Part shown: one piece after another, positions 14,126 to 16,341 of the stretch
Numbering within the stretch: the stretch's first letter is position 1
Layout of the letters: the number at the start of each line of letters is the position of its first letter
NCBI GenBank assembly: GCA_946479185.1
Contig: CAMLFF010000038.1
Span: 1-16,341 of the forward strand
Source: an uncultured Sphingobium sp.
GTDB taxonomy: Bacteria; Pseudomonadota; Alphaproteobacteria; Sphingomonadales; Sphingomonadaceae
Direction: 5' to 3'
Length of the DNA stretch: 16,341 nt
Translations under genes and position numbers: made by a program
Notes under the pieces: generated by a model
The model's input: only the letters and a program-made list of their open reading frames with translations
The model's database searches: none
Told to the model about the DNA's origin: nothing

Positions 14126-16341
14126 TCAATCCGATTGGAGTATCTGCGAAACCCGCCGTCCAAGGTCTTCCATCGCAAAGGGTTTCGTGAGGATGTGCAT
14201 GCCAGGGTCCAGATGCCCGTGGCTGAGCACGGCATTCTCGGCATAGCCAGTGATGTAGAGCACCTTGAGGCCCGGTCTCGCCAGCCTTGCCGCGTCCGCC
14301 ACCTGACGACCGTTCATTCCGCCCGGCAAGCCCACGTCGGTAATGAGCAGATCGACACGGCGATTGCTGTTCAGCACCGCCAGACCCTCCGGGCCATCCT
14401 CTGCCTCGATGGTGGCATAGCCAAGTTCGCTCAGCACTTCGGCAGCCAGCATGCGCACAGTGGGCTCGTCATCAATCACGAGGATCGTCTCACCCTCCTC
14501 GCTGTGCGGCGTGGCGTCCATTTCGCCTTGCGCCTCGGCATCATCGAGCTCGCCTACGAAGCGCGGCAGATAGAGGCATACCATCGTGCCTTGGCCGGGC
14601 TCGGAATAGATGCGCACCTGACCGCCGGATTGTTTTACAAAGCCGTAGATCATCGAGAGGCCAAGGCCCGTGCCCAGACCGATCGGCTTGGTCGTGAAAA
14701 ATGGCTCGAATGCCTTGGCGATTACATCTGCCGACATACCCGTGCCCGTGTCGGACACGCAGAGCGATACATATTGGCCCGGCGCCAGATCCCGCTGCGC
14801 GGCGGCGCGTTGATCGAGCCAGCGATTGCCTGTTTCGATCGTCAGCTTGCCGCCATCCGGCATCGCGTCGCGCGCATTGATGCACAGGTTGAGCAGCGCA
14901 TTTTCCAACTGGCTGGGGTCGACCATCACCGGCCAAAGTCCTGCGGCATGCACGGATTCGACGGTGATGCTCGGGCCGACGGTGCGCTGGATCAGCTCTT
15001 CCATCCCGCTGGCAAGACGGCGCAGGTCAGTGGGTTTGGGGTCCAGAGTTTGCCGTCGCGAAAAGGCGAGCAGGCGGTGCGTGAGCGCAGCAGCGCGTCG
15101 TGCAGCGCCCTGTGCGGCGGTGATGAAGCGATCTGCTTCCGCCACGCGCCCCTGTGCGATGCGATTGGACAGCACTTCCAGGCTTCCAGTGATGCCGGTT
15201 AGCAGATTGTTGAAGTCGTGGGCCAAACCGCCGGTCAGCTGCCCCACCGCCTCCATCTTCTGCGATTGGCGGAGCGCTGCTTCCGCCTCCATCAGCGCAG
15301 CGGTGCGATCCTTCACTTGCTGCTCAAGCGATGCATTCAGCGTGGCAAGATGCCGCTCGGCACGGCGCCGCTCGGTGGCAATGCGCGTGCGCTCGGCGAC
15401 ATCGCGGATGAAGGCGAACTCATCGTCCGGCCAGAGGCGCGCTTGGCTATGGTTGAGGTAGAGCAGCGCAACCAGCCCGCCGGACTCAGTCAGCGGCATA
15501 TTGATGAACGACCGGGCGCTAATGCCTTCCAGCGCCTGCGAGGTCTCCCGCGTGCGTGCATCCGTGCGCGAGTCCGTCACCAGCACGGTGTCGCCCCGCT
15601 TGAGGTCTTCGATGTAGGAGCCGTAATCGCGGAAATCGAGCACACCGGCGATGGTCTGGATGCCCGGCGCATTCCAGTCCCGCTCGATAGTGATGGTCTC
15701 GGCGATCGGATCGACCAGACCATAGCCCACCCGGTCAACCTCCAGCGTCTTCCCGATGATTTCCGATGCGGCATAAGCAATGTCCACCGGATCCTCGATC
15801 TCACGGACGATGTCGGCCAGCTCGATCATGGCCGCGCGCATCCGTTCTGCCCGCACTTGCGCCGTAATGTCCGTGGTCACACCCGCGATCCGCACCGGCT
15901 GGCTGTTGCCATCAAGGATCGCCAGACCGCGTGAGGCAACCCAGCGCACCTCGCCATCGGGCGTCACGATGCGGTGGCGGACATGATAATCGATGCTCTC
16001 ACGCACGCTTTGCGCGATCTGCCCGAGCACCAAGTCGCGATCCTCGGGGTGAACCGCCGCGATCCGATCATCATATGTGAGCCTATGCTCGGGCGGCAGG
16101 CCCAGGATCGTCTTGTAAGCATCCGACGCTACAATCTCATGGGTCGTAAGGTCGATGCTCCAGGCGCCAAAACCACCGGCGCGCATCGCAAGGTCAAGCT
16201 CCCGGTCCCGCTCGCGTTCCATGTGCGTGCGGTGCGTGAGCTCCGCCATGAGCGCGGCATTGTCTGTCTCCAGCCCCTCAAGCCGCTCGCGCTCGATGGT
16301 CACATCCACTTGACTGGCAAAGAAATAGGCAAGCTTGCCAT
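14126..16341 (-). CDS. Hybrid sensor histidine kinase, PAS-GAF-HisKA-HATPase-REC, N-terminus beyond the window
   Basis: At least 737 residues are visible and the frame stays open to the right edge. Numbering from a GTG codon at 16309: PAS of the PAS_3 type at about 41-150 (GGFGAWSIDL ... WVASRG ... GVTTDITAQ), GAF at 160-312, a coiled-coil linker to about 345, HisKA with phospho-acceptor His364 (GLAHDFNNLL), HATPase_c at about 467-580 with N-box Asn478, DTGTGM and GLGTGLGLSM, then a REC domain at 607-724 with Asp613/614, phospho-acceptor Asp658 (LLITDVGLPGG) and Lys709. The kinase should autophosphorylate and pass phosphate to its own receiver. The ten residues before the GTG, GKLAYFFASQ, followed by VDVT, look like the last strand of a LOV domain, so the GTG is unlikely to be the true start. 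No DNA-binding domain is present, and I see no terminator after the stop. Confidence 0.93.
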   Translation of the reverse strand, partial: GKLAYFFASQVDVTIERERLEGLETDNAALMAELTHRTHMERERDRELDLAMRAGGFGAWSIDLTTHEIVASDAYKTILGLPPEHRLTYDDRIAAVHPEDRDLVLGQIAQSVRESIDYHVRHRIVTPDGEVRWVASRGLAILDGNSQPVRIAGVTTDITAQVRAERMRAAMIELADIVREIEDPVDIAYAASEIIGKTLEVDRVGYGLVDPIAETITIERDWNAPGIQTIAGVLDFRDYGSYIEDLKRGDTVLVTDSRTDARTRETSQALEGISARSFINMPLTESGGLVALLYLNHSQARLWPDDEFAFIRDVAERTRIATERRRAERHLATLNASLEQQVKDRTAALMEAEAALRQSQKMEAVGQLTGGLAHDFNNLLTGITGSLEVLSNRIAQGRVAEADRFITAAQGAARRAAALTHRLLAFSRRQTLDPKPTDLRRLASGMEELIQRTVGPSITVESVHAAGLWPVMVDPSQLENALLNLCINARDAMPDGGKLTIETGNRWLDQRAAAQRDLAPGQYVSLCVSDTGTGMSADVIAKAFEPFFTTKPIGLGTGLGLSMIYGFVKQSGGQVRIYSEPGQGTMVCLYLPRFVGELDDAEAQGEMDATPHSEEGETILVIDDEPTVRMLAAEVLSELGYATIEAEDGPEGLAVLNSNRRVDLLITDVGLPGGMNGRQVADAARLARPGLKVLYITGYAENAVLSHGHLDPGMHILTKPFAMEDLGRRVSQILQSD

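Noticed and set aside
14135..15202. Long rightward open frame (355 codons) opposite the histidine kinase
   Set aside because: It mirrors the kinase HisKA to REC region, has no domain features, and lacks a credible ribosome site.

Overview
The window reads as GC-rich alphaproteobacterial chromosome, most likely from a sphingomonad (Sphingomonas, Sphingobium or Novosphingobium type). This is inferred from protein character, the tight ATGA/TGATG gene overlaps, and motifs resembling promoters of the alphaproteobacterial general-stress sigma factor EcfG. I saw no rRNA, tRNA, CRISPR array, insertion sequence or phage gene.

Left edge (1-1510): the start of a leftward short-chain dehydrogenase, cut by the window edge, then a 254-bp divergent intergenic region. 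Next come two overlapping rightward genes: an unrecognised single-pass membrane protein and a DUF421/YetF-type membrane protein.

Centre (1511-11210): a six-gene, rightward, translationally coupled operon: glgC, glgX, treZ, treY, a small DUF2934 protein and malQ. GlgX debranches glycogen and releases linear malto-oligosaccharides. TreY turns their reducing end into a trehalosyl unit and TreZ releases free trehalose. MalQ redistributes the short glucans left over. GlgC makes ADP-glucose for glucan synthesis. No glycogen synthase, branching enzyme or phosphorylase is present, so the operon looks aimed at converting glucan to trehalose. The 111-bp region before glgC holds a GGAAC-N16-TGTT motif and a striking row of alternating GAAC/GTTC half-sites.

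Right part (11214-13965, leftward): SRPBCC protein, zinc-dependent alcohol dehydrogenase, DUF4142 lipoprotein and an 80-residue hydrophilic protein, probably one transcription unit. Its promoter region carries repeats and a weaker GGAAC-N16-CATT motif.

Right edge (14126-16341, leftward): a large hybrid sensor histidine kinase (PAS, GAF, HisKA, HATPase_c, REC). The in-frame residues at the very edge look like the end of a LOV domain, so the intact protein may be a blue-light sensor.

Taken together, the window looks like a stress and desiccation-tolerance neighbourhood: compatible-solute synthesis, envelope proteins, a detoxification-type dehydrogenase and a light or redox sensor. EcfG control is the unifying hypothesis; it rests on short motifs and is untested.
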